The translations under genes were made by a program, and so were the position numbers. A DNA stretch of 64,000 nucleotides from Desulfogranum japonicum DSM 18378 (GTDB taxonomy: Bacteria > Desulfobacterota > Desulfobulbia > Desulfobulbales > Desulfobulbaceae). Below the pieces are notes generated by a model that worked only from the letters and a program-made list of their open reading frames with translations, searched no databases and had not been told where the DNA came from. Positions 36,007-45,318 of the stretch are shown here, piece after piece (the first letter of the stretch is position 1; each line of letters begins with the position of its first letter). The DNA is taken from the NCBI RefSeq assembly GCF_000429945.1, contig NZ_AUCV01000008.1, positions 1 to 64,000 of the forward strand, given 5' to 3'.

Positions 36007-39000
36007 ACAACAACAACGGATACGATGGGTACTGTATTCCAGTCTCGGCCTGTGTCTTTTCTGCATTGCCATTCTTCCTACCTGTATTGGGTTCAATCCC
36101 ATTCTGAAGCATCTTTTTTCTTTTCTGAATGCCAGTCAAACGTTCTCCACGCAGGTGCAATCATGTTCTTTCGGTTGGTTCACGCCACTCTCCTGCTCAA
36201 ATTTTATCTATCAGGACTCTGATGTCGATATCTCAGTTGCAGAGATACACCTTGATCGTGGACTATTGAAACTCCTGCTAGCCCACAAAAATCCTGGAAA
36301 GGTCGCCATCATAAATCCCGCTGTTACCTTGTCGTCAGGCAAGGGGGAATCGGGCAATGCAAATGATGCAGAGGAAAAACAGAATAGGCAGGATACAAAT
36401 CCTCTCCAGGAAGAATTATATGTAGCCGGTAAACCTGTCTGGGAAGGCCTCAGCCTTGAGCTGGAGATAAGAAATGGCACGTTGCATCGCCAAAACGATG
36501 ACGGGCATCGATATGAGGTGCTTCAAGGGCTTGATCTTGATGCCAGTCTTTTTAATGGTACTGTAGAGTATACCTGCAGCCTGGCGTCTCCTCTTGGCAG
36601 TGGTAAAGCCAAAGCTTCTGGTTTTTTCAATTTACCTGCCGGAAAGAAGGGTGCCCTTACCTCCCTGGTATCTCAAACTACTCTGACCGTAGAGCAACTC
36701 GACCTGGAACCTCTTACGCTGTTCGTTGCCTCGCGGGGTAATCTTCCCCAGGGAAAGGGGCGGATCAGCGGACAGTGGCAGGTGCAGACGGCAGGGCTGG
36801 ATCACTTGAATATTAAAGGGAATGCAGCCATTCAGGGGTTGCAGCTTTACGGAGGAGTATTGGGGACAGACCGTCCGGAATTTTCTTCGATAGAGCTAAG
36901 TGTGGATCTGGAGAAGCAAAAATTAGATCAGCTTGTTATCAACACCATTGATTTACATTCAGATTTGCTCAACTTTCAGGCTGTTGGACAATTATCAGGT
37001 ACTGTGGGTAGCATGCAGGTCGATGGGAGTGTTCATCTCCCCCGTATGTTTGCTCTGTTTCCACAGACAATGAGAACCAGAGAAGGACTGCAATTGGATA
37101 AGGGGCAAGTTGATTTTTCCGTCCTCTATCAACTTAAGGGAAGCGGCAAAAGTGATCTGACAATGGAGTGCACCAGTGAAACAATACGTGGTCAGGTTGG
37201 CTCCGTACCACTTTATTGGGATCAACCAATCACTGCCGAGGTCTCTCTCGTTATTGATCGTGGAATCTCCATTTTACAAAACCTGCAATTACAGACTTCA
37301 TTTGCACAGTTGAACGGCAGCGGTGCCCTTGATAATTTCGCCATGCACGGTTGGGCTGATCTTGCACAGGCCCAAAAGCAGTTGGGACAGCTGGTCGAGC
37401 TACCGGTAGAACTCCAGGGGAAAGCAAGCTGGGACAGTTCTGTAACGCTCAATGAACAGGACCGTTATCTTCTTGAATCTGATTTTCAGATAACTGACTT
37501 CGCTCTTGGCAAGGAAAGTCCCCCTGGCACCTTGTTAATGAATGTGCGGGCGTCAGGTCAACGAGATCTCTTTCAGGGAGGTCGTTCAGGTATCTGCGAC
37601 ATTCGTCTGGATTCTCAGATGGGTACATTTACTCTGCAGGCCAAAGACATACGACTGCAGCCCGCAGTTTCAGCTTCCTATAGTTTTGACAGCCATGTTG
37701 AGCTTGAGAAGTTTTCATCTTTCTTCCGGTCCCTGAACCTGTCAGACGTCAAAATGAACATACTGGGCGTTATAGACCTGGAGGCTTCTGGACGGTACTC
37801 GCCAGATGTGTATGATATTGATCATCTCCTGTTGAATATACAAGATTTCGTTTTGCAGCAAGGGCCAATAGGATATGAAGATACCCATGTGCAGTTGAAA
37901 ATACAGCCTCCTCCGCAGGTGGCTGATGTATCGGAAGGTGTACGGATAGTTCCATTGCGGATATATGATACCAGGCAGGAATTTTTGTTGAGGAATGGTG
38001 TTGGGATCCGTATCCTGCCTGGGACTCGCCAATTGAATGCTCAACATCTGCAACTGGACACAGGGTTGCTGAAATTGACTGATTCGTCAATAGTGGTTGA
38101 TGACTATTCGCACCCGATGCAAAAGTACCAGGCACATGTTCAGGCCTCTTTTCAGGCAGAAAATGTACTGGATGTGCTCATACAGAAGCATTTGGTACCT
38201 CAAGACTTTTCAGCTCATGGCACTCTGGATATACTCGCTGACACATCCACCAATGGGTTGGAGCAAAAAGGTACATTTCAAATTCATGGTAAAGAAACAG
38301 AAATTAAAAAACATGAAAAAATAGTGTTTCCTCAGCAAGAGATTCAGGGGCATGCCGATTTTGTTCATGATTGGACAACAAACTCCCTGCAACTTGAAAA
38401 CGTAACCTTTGATTCAGGCTTAGGAATGTTGCAGGGGCAATTGCACAGTGATCCTGAGCTGAATGTTATGGGAAATGCGTCTCTTTCTCCCGATTATGGA
38501 GCAGTTTCAAAATTGCTTACTTCCCTGACCGGTAAGACAATTATGTTGGAGGGGAAGCAGGCTGTTCAAGTTGAATTTGGCACCGAAAAGCCGGGTAAGG
38601 AGGAAACTACACAGCTCCTGCCATCGTTGCACTCTTCAGTCAATCTGGACAGGCTGGCTTTTGAAACACTGCTGGTATCAAAGCTGCAATCTACTCTCGA
38701 ACTGGAGCGGGGAGCTGGTAGCTTTACCCTGCAAGGCGAGCTCAACAACGGCAAAATATATATGCAGCCAAGCCTTGATTTCAGCGAGATTCCCCATGTG
38801 CTCATGGTCCAGCAGCCGCAGAGAGTTTTGGATGAGGTCAATATAACCGAGTCGCTTTCCGAGCAGTTGCTTTCCCGGATGCATCCTCTTCTCGGCGTAT
38901 TTGTACAGCCAACTGGAACTATCTCTGTTCTGTTGAATCATTTGCTCTACCCTCTGGAAAAACCCGAGAATGTCTTGTTTGCAGCCAGTTTGAATATGCG

Positions 39001-39436
39001 CAATGTGCAAATGGCACGTAATGGTTTGTTTGCCAGCATATTATCTGTGACGGGTTTGGGGGAAGGAGATCTGCAGATTGCAGACAGTGAACTCAATTGC
39101 GAAGGCAACTCTTCAAGGGTAACTTGCTCTCCAATTCATCTGCTGGTGGGAGAAACTGCAGTCACCTTGACCGGTTCCATGAGTTACAGCGGTGAGCTGG
39201 ATTATGTGTTCCAGATACCCGTAACACGGAACCTGGTAGGTAAAGACGCATATGAGGTGTTGGAAGGTTCCATTTTAAAAGTACCTGTTTCCGGTACTGT
39301 GCATAAACCACGGTGTGATATGCAGGCATTGCAGCAGAACATAGGTGCGCTTCTTGAAAAGGCAGCAGAAAAAAGCATTCAGGAGGAACTGCTGCAGGCG
39401 GTACCTGACCTGTGGGATAAGATTTTTTCAAAGTGA
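35999..39436 (+). CDS. Large AsmA/TamB-like envelope protein
   Basis: After a short basic start and one membrane span (about residues 8-30), about 1100 residues of beta-rich, weakly repetitive sequence follow. Typical AsmA-like stretches are VAEIHLDRGLLKLLLA, LDHLNIKGNAAIQGLQL, VQVEFGTEKPG and, at the C-terminus, LTGSMSYSGELDYVFQIPVTRNLV with VPVSGTVHKPR, which resemble the end of AsmA-family domains. Such proteins bridge the periplasm and move phospholipids. The ATG lies inside a GGAGGTGAT sequence, so the spacing is unusually short; a GTG one codon earlier is possible. fluC starts 4 nt after the stop. Confidence 0.75.
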   Translation: MSKQQQRIRWVLYSSLGLCLFCIAILPTCIGFNPILKHLFSFLNASQTFSTQVQSCSFGWFTPLSCSNFIYQDSDVDISVAEIHLDRGLLKLLLAHKNPGKVAIINPAVTLSSGKGESGNANDAEEKQNRQDTNPLQEELYVAGKPVWEGLSLELEIRNGTLHRQNDDGHRYEVLQGLDLDASLFNGTVEYTCSLASPLGSGKAKASGFFNLPAGKKGALTSLVSQTTLTVEQLDLEPLTLFVASRGNLPQGKGRISGQWQVQTAGLDHLNIKGNAAIQGLQLYGGVLGTDRPEFSSIELSVDLEKQKLDQLVINTIDLHSDLLNFQAVGQLSGTVGSMQVDGSVHLPRMFALFPQTMRTREGLQLDKGQVDFSVLYQLKGSGKSDLTMECTSETIRGQVGSVPLYWDQPITAEVSLVIDRGISILQNLQLQTSFAQLNGSGALDNFAMHGWADLAQAQKQLGQLVELPVELQGKASWDSSVTLNEQDRYLLESDFQITDFALGKESPPGTLLMNVRASGQRDLFQGGRSGICDIRLDSQMGTFTLQAKDIRLQPAVSASYSFDSHVELEKFSSFFRSLNLSDVKMNILGVIDLEASGRYSPDVYDIDHLLLNIQDFVLQQGPIGYEDTHVQLKIQPPPQVADVSEGVRIVPLRIYDTRQEFLLRNGVGIRILPGTRQLNAQHLQLDTGLLKLTDSSIVVDDYSHPMQKYQAHVQASFQAENVLDVLIQKHLVPQDFSAHGTLDILADTSTNGLEQKGTFQIHGKETEIKKHEKIVFPQQEIQGHADFVHDWTTNSLQLENVTFDSGLGMLQGQLHSDPELNVMGNASLSPDYGAVSKLLTSLTGKTIMLEGKQAVQVEFGTEKPGKEETTQLLPSLHSSVNLDRLAFETLLVSKLQSTLELERGAGSFTLQGELNNGKIYMQPSLDFSEIPHVLMVQQPQRVLDEVNITESLSEQLLSRMHPLLGVFVQPTGTISVLLNHLLYPLEKPENVLFAASLNMRNVQMARNGLFASILSVTGLGEGDLQIADSELNCEGNSSRVTCSPIHLLVGETAVTLTGSMSYSGELDYVFQIPVTRNLVGKDAYEVLEGSILKVPVSGTVHKPRCDMQALQQNIGALLEKAAEKSIQEELLQAVPDLWDKIFSK

Positions 39437-39440
39437 TGTT

Positions 39441-39833
39441 ATGGATAGTGTAATTCGTTTGTGTATTATCGGGGCTGGAGGGTTTGTTGGTGCCATAGGG
39501 CGTTATCTGGTTAGTGGCTGGGTTCAGAATCGTTCGGATCTTCTCCTCTTTCCAATAGGAACCATGGCTGTTAACCTGATTGGCTGTTTTTGCATTGGTT
39601 TTCTTACGATGTTAGTCGAGACCCGTTCTTTTTTTTCAGTGGAAATTCGAAGTTTTCTGCTGATAGGGATGCTGGGCGCCTTTACCACGTTTTCAACCTT
39701 TGGCAATGAGACCTTGATGTTGATGAGGGAAGGGCGCTTTGATTTAGCGGCATTTAACTCCGTGGTACAGGTCGTTATTGGCGTAGCCATGGTCTGGATG
39801 GGTAGAGCTGCGGCAGGAATAATCTGGAGGTAG
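39441..39833 (+). CDS. fluC: Fluoride channel FluC (CrcB)
   Basis: This 130-residue, four-span protein carries GAGGFVGAIGRYLVS at the N-terminus, GTMAVNLIGCFCIGF (the conserved asparagine) and GMLGAFTTFSTFGNET, the fluoride-pore phenylalanine and threonine motif. FluC dimers export fluoride. No crcB riboswitch precedes it because only 4 nt separate it from the previous gene. A DUF190 gene follows 1 nt after the stop, a known pairing. Confidence 0.93.
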   Translation: MDSVIRLCIIGAGGFVGAIGRYLVSGWVQNRSDLLLFPIGTMAVNLIGCFCIGFLTMLVETRSFFSVEIRSFLLIGMLGAFTTFSTFGNETLMLMREGRFDLAAFNSVVQVVIGVAMVWMGRAAAGIIWR

Positions 39834-39834
39834 T

Positions 39835-40170
39835 ATGAAGTTACCTGATCAGGGATGTTTGTTGAAAATAATTGTCGGTGAAGCTCTTCGTTATCAGGGC
39901 ATGCCACTTTATGAATGGATTGTGATCGAGGCGAGAAAGCAGGGGATAGCCGGGGCAACCGTTTACCGTGGAATAATGGGGTTTGGGGCAAATTCAAGGA
40001 TAAAAACAAATTCTGTGTTGCGATTATCCAATGATATGCCTGTTGTCATCGAGATGATTGATGAAGCACAAAAGCTTGAAAAACTACTGGATACTATAGA
40101 TCCTGCCATTTCTGAAGGGATAGTAACGCTACAGGATCTGGCCATACGTATGTATCGTCATCGCAAATGA
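39835..40170 (+). CDS. DUF190 (PII-like) protein
   Basis: The 111-residue product shows DUF190 features: LLKIIVGEALRYQGMPLYEWIVIEARKQGIAGATVYRGIMGFG and VVIEMIDEAQKLEKLLDTID. DUF190 proteins fold like PII trimers and are often encoded next to fluC, where they may regulate or sense fluoride stress. Nothing else is known from the sequence. It starts 1 nt after fluC, so the pair is cotranscribed. Confidence 0.88.
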   Translation: MKLPDQGCLLKIIVGEALRYQGMPLYEWIVIEARKQGIAGATVYRGIMGFGANSRIKTNSVLRLSNDMPVVIEMIDEAQKLEKLLDTIDPAISEGIVTLQDLAIRMYRHRK

Positions 40171-40196
40171 TACCATAAAACGAATAGAGCAAAGAA

Positions 40197-40293
40197 TTAA
40201 GGGCCGTGTAAAAAATTAAGTAACCTAATCTTGTTGGTCTCTCAACTCATTCCCCTGAGTTTTTTGGATAGTTATTCTTTTCCGCGCCCCTAA
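40197..40293. mobile_element. Palindromic MITE-like element, copy 1
   Basis: This 97-bp intergenic sequence starts TTAAGGGCCGTGTAAAAAA and ends GCGCCCCTAA; the two ends are imperfect inverted repeats of about 30 bp. The left arm continues into AATCTTG then TGGTCTCTCAACT, which is shared with the element at 47607. A central small hairpin, AACTCA-TTCCCC-TGAGTT, lies between the arms. It has no coding capacity. The source transposase is not identified. Confidence 0.55.
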
Positions 40294-40467
40294 GCAGTTG
40301 TTTGAAAAATAGTGAAAAACTCGGGCTTGAAATATATGCCCTGAAGAAAAATCACATTGGAAATAATCACACCTGCGTACCATTGAGAGAAAGGATTGCA
40401 AGGCGGATCTTTTGTTTGACTGCATGTGCGCTGGTATTGTTCTTTTTATTTTTTTGAGGAGAAAATA

Positions 40468-42195
40468 GTGGGAAAAAAAATTGTCATTGTTGGTGCTGTG
40501 GCTGCTGGCCCTAAAGCGGCATGTCGATTGAAACGGCTGGATCCTGATTGCGAGATCACCATGGTTGATCAGGATTCCCTCATTTCATATGGTGGGTGTG
40601 GTATACCATATTATGTAAGTGGAGATGTTTCAGATGCCAGTGAGCTGCGTGCAACTAGTTTTCATGTAGTTAGAGACGAGAACTTTTTTAAAAATGCTAA
40701 AGGGGTAAATGTGCTGACCAGTACCCGGGCCATGTCCATTGACAGGGAACGTAAGGTGCTCAGAGTGCAGCATATGGAGAGTGGGGAACAGCAAGAACTC
40801 CCTTATGATAAACTCATGCTGGCCACAGGTGCAAGCCCATTTGCCCTGCCTATTCCTGGAACAGACCTTGATGGTGTTTTTACCATTGCCAACTTGCACA
40901 AAGCCATAGAAATCAGGAAGCGAATATCCCAGGGGCAGGTTTCCAGGGCGGTGGTTATAGGTGGTGGTGCAATTGGTATAGAAATGGCTGAAGCATTAAA
41001 AGATCTCTGGGGTGTGGAAACGTCACTGATTGAATTGGCACCTCATCTCTTGCCAGGGATTGTAGATTGGCATTTTGCAGAAATGCTTAAAGTACATCTG
41101 CAGGAAAGCGGTGTGGATGTATATACAGGAGAGTCAGCCACAGAAATTATTGGTGATAGTGAAGGAAATGTGACTGCTGTTACAACCGGTGCCCGCACGC
41201 TGGATGCCGATTTAGTGATAATAGCTGTTGGGGTACGCCCACGGAGTGAGTTGGCCAGGGAAGCTGGACTCTCTGTAGCTCCCTGGGGAGGCATCCGTGT
41301 TAACAGACGGCTGCAGACTTCTGACCCTGATATTTATGCTGCAGGAGACTGTATTGCTTCCGTGAGCAGTATTACCGGCAAGGAAACCTATGCCCCGCTT
41401 GGCTCTTTAGCAAACCGCGAGGGGCGTGTTGTCGCAGACAATATCGCCGGGCTACCTTCCACGTTTGGTGGCGTCTGCGGTTCCTTTATCATGAAAGCTT
41501 TTGAGCGTTGCATTTCATGCACCGGGATCAGCTATAAAACAGCTATCGCAGAGGGATATGACGCCGAGTATGCGTTGACGTCTCCCCCGGACCGAGCACA
41601 TTTTTTTCCCAACCAGTCCGTGGTTATTTTTCAGTTGGTTTTTGATAGAAGAACAAGAAAGGTGCTCGGGGCGCAAGGCTTCGGGATGATGAATGACAGT
41701 CTCTCGGCACGCATTGATACTGCTGCGGCCCTTATTGGCAAAGGCGGAACGATTGATGATTTCATCGGTGTTGAGATGGCATATGCTCCACCATTTTCCG
41801 CTGCCATTGATACCATTAATGCCGCAGGATTTGTTGCTGAAAATCTTTGTGAGAACCGGCTTCGACAAGTACAATTGGAACGCTTTCTTCATTGGATGAC
41901 CGATATGGAAATTGAACCTGATTGGGTTGCCCTTGATATTCGACATCCGATGGAGGCCAAACCCTATGTTGAACGGTATGGTAAAGACAAATGGGTTGCT
42001 GTTCAATACGAACAGATGCGTGAAAAATATTCCGAAATACCGGAAGGGAAAACCTGCATCATTTTGTGCAATGCAGGTACTCGCTCCTATGAAGTTCAAA
42101 TCTTCCTTGACCATCTCGGCAAAACAGATAGCATGGTATTAGGTGGTGGTTTAAATGTCATCAGCAGGTTGGGGGTCGATTGGTATATTAAATAA
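40468..42195 (+). CDS. CoA-disulfide reductase-like flavoprotein with C-terminal rhodanese domain
   Basis: The FAD-binding start is KKIVIVGAVAAGPKAACRLKRLDP, followed by the single redox-active cysteine in SYGGCGIPYYVSG (near residue 43). The NAD(P)H loop is VVIGGGAIGIEMAEAL and the second FAD motif IYAAGDCIA. A C-terminal rhodanese domain (about residues 475-575) has active loop CNAGTRS. This fusion is known in NADH-dependent persulfide and polysulfide reductases (Npsr/CoADR-Rhd), which suits sulfur metabolism. GTG 40468 was chosen because GAGGAG lies 7 nt upstream. Substrate (CoA persulfide, polysulfide) is inferred. Confidence 0.9.
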   Translation: MGKKIVIVGAVAAGPKAACRLKRLDPDCEITMVDQDSLISYGGCGIPYYVSGDVSDASELRATSFHVVRDENFFKNAKGVNVLTSTRAMSIDRERKVLRVQHMESGEQQELPYDKLMLATGASPFALPIPGTDLDGVFTIANLHKAIEIRKRISQGQVSRAVVIGGGAIGIEMAEALKDLWGVETSLIELAPHLLPGIVDWHFAEMLKVHLQESGVDVYTGESATEIIGDSEGNVTAVTTGARTLDADLVIIAVGVRPRSELAREAGLSVAPWGGIRVNRRLQTSDPDIYAAGDCIASVSSITGKETYAPLGSLANREGRVVADNIAGLPSTFGGVCGSFIMKAFERCISCTGISYKTAIAEGYDAEYALTSPPDRAHFFPNQSVVIFQLVFDRRTRKVLGAQGFGMMNDSLSARIDTAAALIGKGGTIDDFIGVEMAYAPPFSAAIDTINAAGFVAENLCENRLRQVQLERFLHWMTDMEIEPDWVALDIRHPMEAKPYVERYGKDKWVAVQYEQMREKYSEIPEGKTCIILCNAGTRSYEVQIFLDHLGKTDSMVLGGGLNVISRLGVDWYIK

Positions 42196-42240
42196 ACGAC
42201 TATAGTTGGCCACTGTAGTCCTGCAGGTCAAGGAGGTAGT

Positions 42241-43869
42241 ATGGCAGAATTGAATGCGCAGCACATGATAGAGGAAATTCAGGCCAACATTAACACTGGC
42301 GATGCATTAAAAGCACAACTGGTCCTCGATCATTTGGGGTCTGTAGACAGCAAAACCCAGAATCGGCTGGTGTATGAATTGTCTAGAGCAGATGTGAAAT
42401 TTACCGTTCCTCTGCTCAACTACCTTCTCGTGACTCAACCTGATTTGAGTCAGAGTCTTCCTGTTATCAGGGAGACTCTGATATCCAGCCTTATCGCCTA
42501 TCCTGAAGTTTTAATCGATAGCCTTTCTTCCCCTGAAATAGATGATAAAACACTGTTTGTGGAAACTGCGGGAGAACTGAAGCTTGAAGAGGCAACAAAT
42601 CCTTTGATTGAACTTCTTGGCAAGTCTGAAGATGGCTACACCATGAGGCTGATCATCGATAATCTTGGACTTATAGGTGATCCTGAATGCGTTAATACCC
42701 TGACGGATTTTCTGTACTCTGCAGATAGAGAATTGATTATGGCAGCCATTCACGCCCTGGGCATGGTTGGGACCAATACCGCCATGCACAGACTCGCAGA
42801 GAGAATGGGAACCGACAATGAGTTGGACCTGATTATTCTCGGTATTTTTGCAGATGTACAGGATCAGGTCTCTTTGGAAAAATTAAATGACACATTACGT
42901 TCGCATTATGCGCATATGCGTATCTATGCGAAAGACAGTCTCGTTGCAATAGGAACAAAAGCCGTTCCTGTGCTCATAGAAAACCTCAAGGAGGAAAATA
43001 ACGATTTACTCATCCATACCCTGAATATTCTTGGCGATATCGGAGACGATAGTGCTATCATGCCAATTCGCACATTGCTTAACAGTGTTCCTAAAAATGC
43101 CAATGTGCGCTTTGCAGCCTATGAGGCGCTGGCCTTGTTACCTCTCCGTAAGGGAGCATATACATTGGCAGCCGGGCTTACGGATAAAGAAGATCATGTC
43201 TGTACAGCCGCCGCCAGGGCTATTGACAGGAACTTTAATGAAGTGCTTGCTGCCGGCATCAAGAATATGATTCGTCCACAAAGTGATGAATCCAGGCATA
43301 TTGTTAAGATTATAGTGAACGCCCAGGTAGACAATATGTTCCTGAGCCTAGCCGAAGAAGAGTTTTTTCAAGAAATGGCTCTGGTCTATTTACCACACGC
43401 CCATCCGGACATTCGTGAGCACTATATTGCATTGCTCAGGCAAAAAGGCCTGAATGATTTCGCAGGTAAGCTCACCGGCGAGGTGAGTGAAGAGGGGGCC
43501 AGGTTGAAGGTTTGTGCTGTAGACGACTCTAGAATGATCCTCAATATTTATAAAGCGACATTGCATGAACTGGGCTTTGAGCCTGTTCTTTTTGAGTTCC
43601 CTGCAAGTGCGATTGAATGGCTTGGAAAAGAGAAGCCCGCCCTAGTGTTAACTGATCTGAACATGCCTGAAATTTCAGGAATAGAACTGACTCTGCGTTT
43701 ACGGGAAAAGTATACTGTAGATCAATTACCTGTGATCATGGTGACCACCCAGGGAGATGCTCAGGATCATGAGGCTGCAACCTCTGCCGGTGTTAATGCC
43801 ATTTTAATTAAACCGTTCAATGCTGAATCTTTGCGTAAAGCAATGGAGGAATTTATCGCTGTGAGTTAA
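42241..43869 (+). CDS. HEAT-repeat protein with C-terminal receiver domain
   Basis: About 410 residues of HEAT-type helical repeats (for example LIIDNLGLIGDPECVNTLTDFL, LIHTLNILGDIGDDSAI) are followed by a CheY-like receiver (about 422-542). The receiver has VCAVDDSRM, the phospho-acceptor in LVLTDLNMPEISG and K in LIKPFNAE. The receiver thus seems functional. It may regulate a HEAT-mediated protein interaction. An AAGGAGGT sits 4 nt before the ATG, a strong ribosome site. No kinase gene is adjacent. The gene order, 45 nt after the flavoprotein gene, suggests a shared transcript. Confidence 0.85.
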   Translation: MAELNAQHMIEEIQANINTGDALKAQLVLDHLGSVDSKTQNRLVYELSRADVKFTVPLLNYLLVTQPDLSQSLPVIRETLISSLIAYPEVLIDSLSSPEIDDKTLFVETAGELKLEEATNPLIELLGKSEDGYTMRLIIDNLGLIGDPECVNTLTDFLYSADRELIMAAIHALGMVGTNTAMHRLAERMGTDNELDLIILGIFADVQDQVSLEKLNDTLRSHYAHMRIYAKDSLVAIGTKAVPVLIENLKEENNDLLIHTLNILGDIGDDSAIMPIRTLLNSVPKNANVRFAAYEALALLPLRKGAYTLAAGLTDKEDHVCTAAARAIDRNFNEVLAAGIKNMIRPQSDESRHIVKIIVNAQVDNMFLSLAEEEFFQEMALVYLPHAHPDIREHYIALLRQKGLNDFAGKLTGEVSEEGARLKVCAVDDSRMILNIYKATLHELGFEPVLFEFPASAIEWLGKEKPALVLTDLNMPEISGIELTLRLREKYTVDQLPVIMVTTQGDAQDHEAATSAGVNAILIKPFNAESLRKAMEEFIAVS

Positions 43870-43957
43870 TTCCTCAAGCCTTTCTGAGGCACGGCATAGG
43901 GCATTTGTTCATCCCCCAGGATTAAAAGATGGGGGTTGACCGCACCTAGCCCTAGGG

Positions 43958-44233
43958 TTACATGCCAACAGCAAACATGGCATCCAGATCATGTTTGGAA
44001 TAGGCTTTGAAAGCCAGCATTGTTTCTGTTTTTATAACTGCATCTATCTGCAGGAGTTTTTTGGTTACCAGACTGGAGAGATCTTCATTTGTTTTAACGC
44101 GAACTATGGCTATCAGGTCATACTGACCACTGACCGAGTAGACCTCAGAAATACCTTCAGTGTCAGCTAACTGTTCAGCTACGGTATTGATCTTGTTTCT
44201 CTTGACATTCATAAAAATAATCGCTGTAACCAT
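43958..44233 (-). CDS. Stand-alone Lrp/AsnC ligand-binding (RAM) domain protein
   Basis: The 91-residue product is an alpha-beta RAM/SAM domain: VTAIIFMNVKRNKINTVAEQLADTEGISEVYSVSGQYDLIAIVRVKTNEDL. It lacks the helix-turn-helix of full Lrp/AsnC regulators. Such proteins bind amino acids or form oligomers with full-length partners. Convergent to the HEAT-receiver gene. ATG at 44233. Confidence 0.88.
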   Translation of the reverse strand: MVTAIIFMNVKRNKINTVAEQLADTEGISEVYSVSGQYDLIAIVRVKTNEDLSSLVTKKLLQIDAVIKTETMLAFKAYSKHDLDAMFAVGM

Positions 44234-44290
44234 TTATCAATCCTTGGATGTGGGTGGTTAAATGTTAAGTGTGAAATCTGAGTGGAGAGG

Positions 44291-45082
44291 TCATGTACCG
44301 ATGGATTTCAAATACTGTAACAGGGAATTAAAATCACGCCCAACCTGTTCCGGGGAATGGGCATCTGACCCTGCCTGAAGGCGAATATGTTTTTTCTGCG
44401 CCATTTGTAGGATGTCACGGTTGGGAAAAGGATTATTTCGTAAGGTAAATCCGGAAGTATTGACTTCCAAAGCAATGTCTTTTTGCGACATTACATCAAG
44501 AATTTGTTCTATAAGTGAATAGTGATATGTTGTCAGAGTAATGTCTGGTACATGCCGTAGAGCGGCATCCAGGTGACAGACTACATCAATGTGTATATCA
44601 TGCAAGACTTCCAGAATAGAGGTGAAATAGTCGTCGAGAACGATATTTCTACCAAAGGCTAATAATTGGCTCAGCCCACGTTTTTTCCTGCTGAGCAGAT
44701 TGTAGTGCTCATTACCTATTTGAAAGAAATGGCGCGATAGACCAATGCGGTCCACTGGCAGCTTTGCAATACGCGAATACACCTCTTTGGGCATAGCAGG
44801 GTTAATACCAGCTTCAACACCGAGAAGAATGTTGATTTTATCTTTATAGCGTTCGCGTAGACGGTTTCCTTCTGAAAAATAATACCTGAAGTCCTCCGTG
44901 GTCAGCCAGCTTCGTGGCTGATAAGAAATACCAGTTTCCATGTGTTCCAGGAAACATATCGTATGCAGTTTCTTATCAATGGCAGCTTGGACATAATCTT
45001 CCATTTGCCCGGTAGCATGTTGACACAGCGAAGTATGAATATGGCCGTCAAATCCTGTGTCAATCTGCGTGGCCAGTGTCAT
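44291..45082 (-). CDS. PHP-domain phosphatase, HisJ-type histidinol-phosphatase-like
   Basis: The PHP metal motifs are seen: GFDGHIHTSLCQHATG (H-x-H near residues 13-15), FLEHMETG, LGVEAGI and, at the C-terminus, GSDAHSPEQVG. VVCHLDAALRH gives another histidine-aspartate pair. At 263 residues, it resembles HisJ/HisK histidinol-phosphate phosphatases. No other his gene is present, so its role could be different. An AAAGGA site precedes the ATG at 45082; the small gene at 45121 is 38 nt upstream. Confidence 0.82.
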   Translation of the reverse strand: MTLATQIDTGFDGHIHTSLCQHATGQMEDYVQAAIDKKLHTICFLEHMETGISYQPRSWLTTEDFRYYFSEGNRLRERYKDKINILLGVEAGINPAMPKEVYSRIAKLPVDRIGLSRHFFQIGNEHYNLLSRKKRGLSQLLAFGRNIVLDDYFTSILEVLHDIHIDVVCHLDAALRHVPDITLTTYHYSLIEQILDVMSQKDIALEVNTSGFTLRNNPFPNRDILQMAQKKHIRLQAGSDAHSPEQVGRDFNSLLQYLKSIGT

Positions 45083-45120
45083 GAAGGGCGTACGTATCCT
45101 TTAGGAAAGAGCTTGGGAGG

Positions 45121-45318
45121 TCAGGCATTTCCTTTGGGAAAGAAGTGCAAGACACCATCTATGTCGGAAGTGTCGCAAAAGTCGCCGAGTTCCATTTCTA
45201 TGTCTATGAGATCCCCTATTCCTTCTATTTCAAGTGAAAAGGACGGGCCATCGGGAAGGTGATAGACAAGGGTGTCAACTTTTGAGAAATCAATTGTATT
45301 TGGGAAAATGTTTTTCAT
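45121..45318 (-). CDS. Small acidic hypothetical protein
   Basis: The 65-residue product starts MKNIFPNTIDFSKVDTLVYH and is acidic (many D/E in EIEGIGDLIDIEMELGDFCD). I recognise no family. The composition looks protein-like and it sits 38 nt upstream of the PHP gene on the same strand, so it may form an operon with it. No Shine-Dalgarno is obvious. Confidence 0.45.
   Translation of the reverse strand: MKNIFPNTIDFSKVDTLVYHLPDGPSFSLEIEGIGDLIDIEMELGDFCDTSDIDGVLHFFPKGNA

Noticed and set aside
39437-39440. Possible fluoride riboswitch before fluC
   Set aside because: Only 4 nt separate fluC from the previous gene, leaving no room for a leader.
43870-43957. Candidate terminator between the HEAT-receiver and RAM-domain genes
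   Set aside because: Only 5-bp stems (CCTCA/TGAGG, CCCCC/GGGGG) without T-tracts are present.
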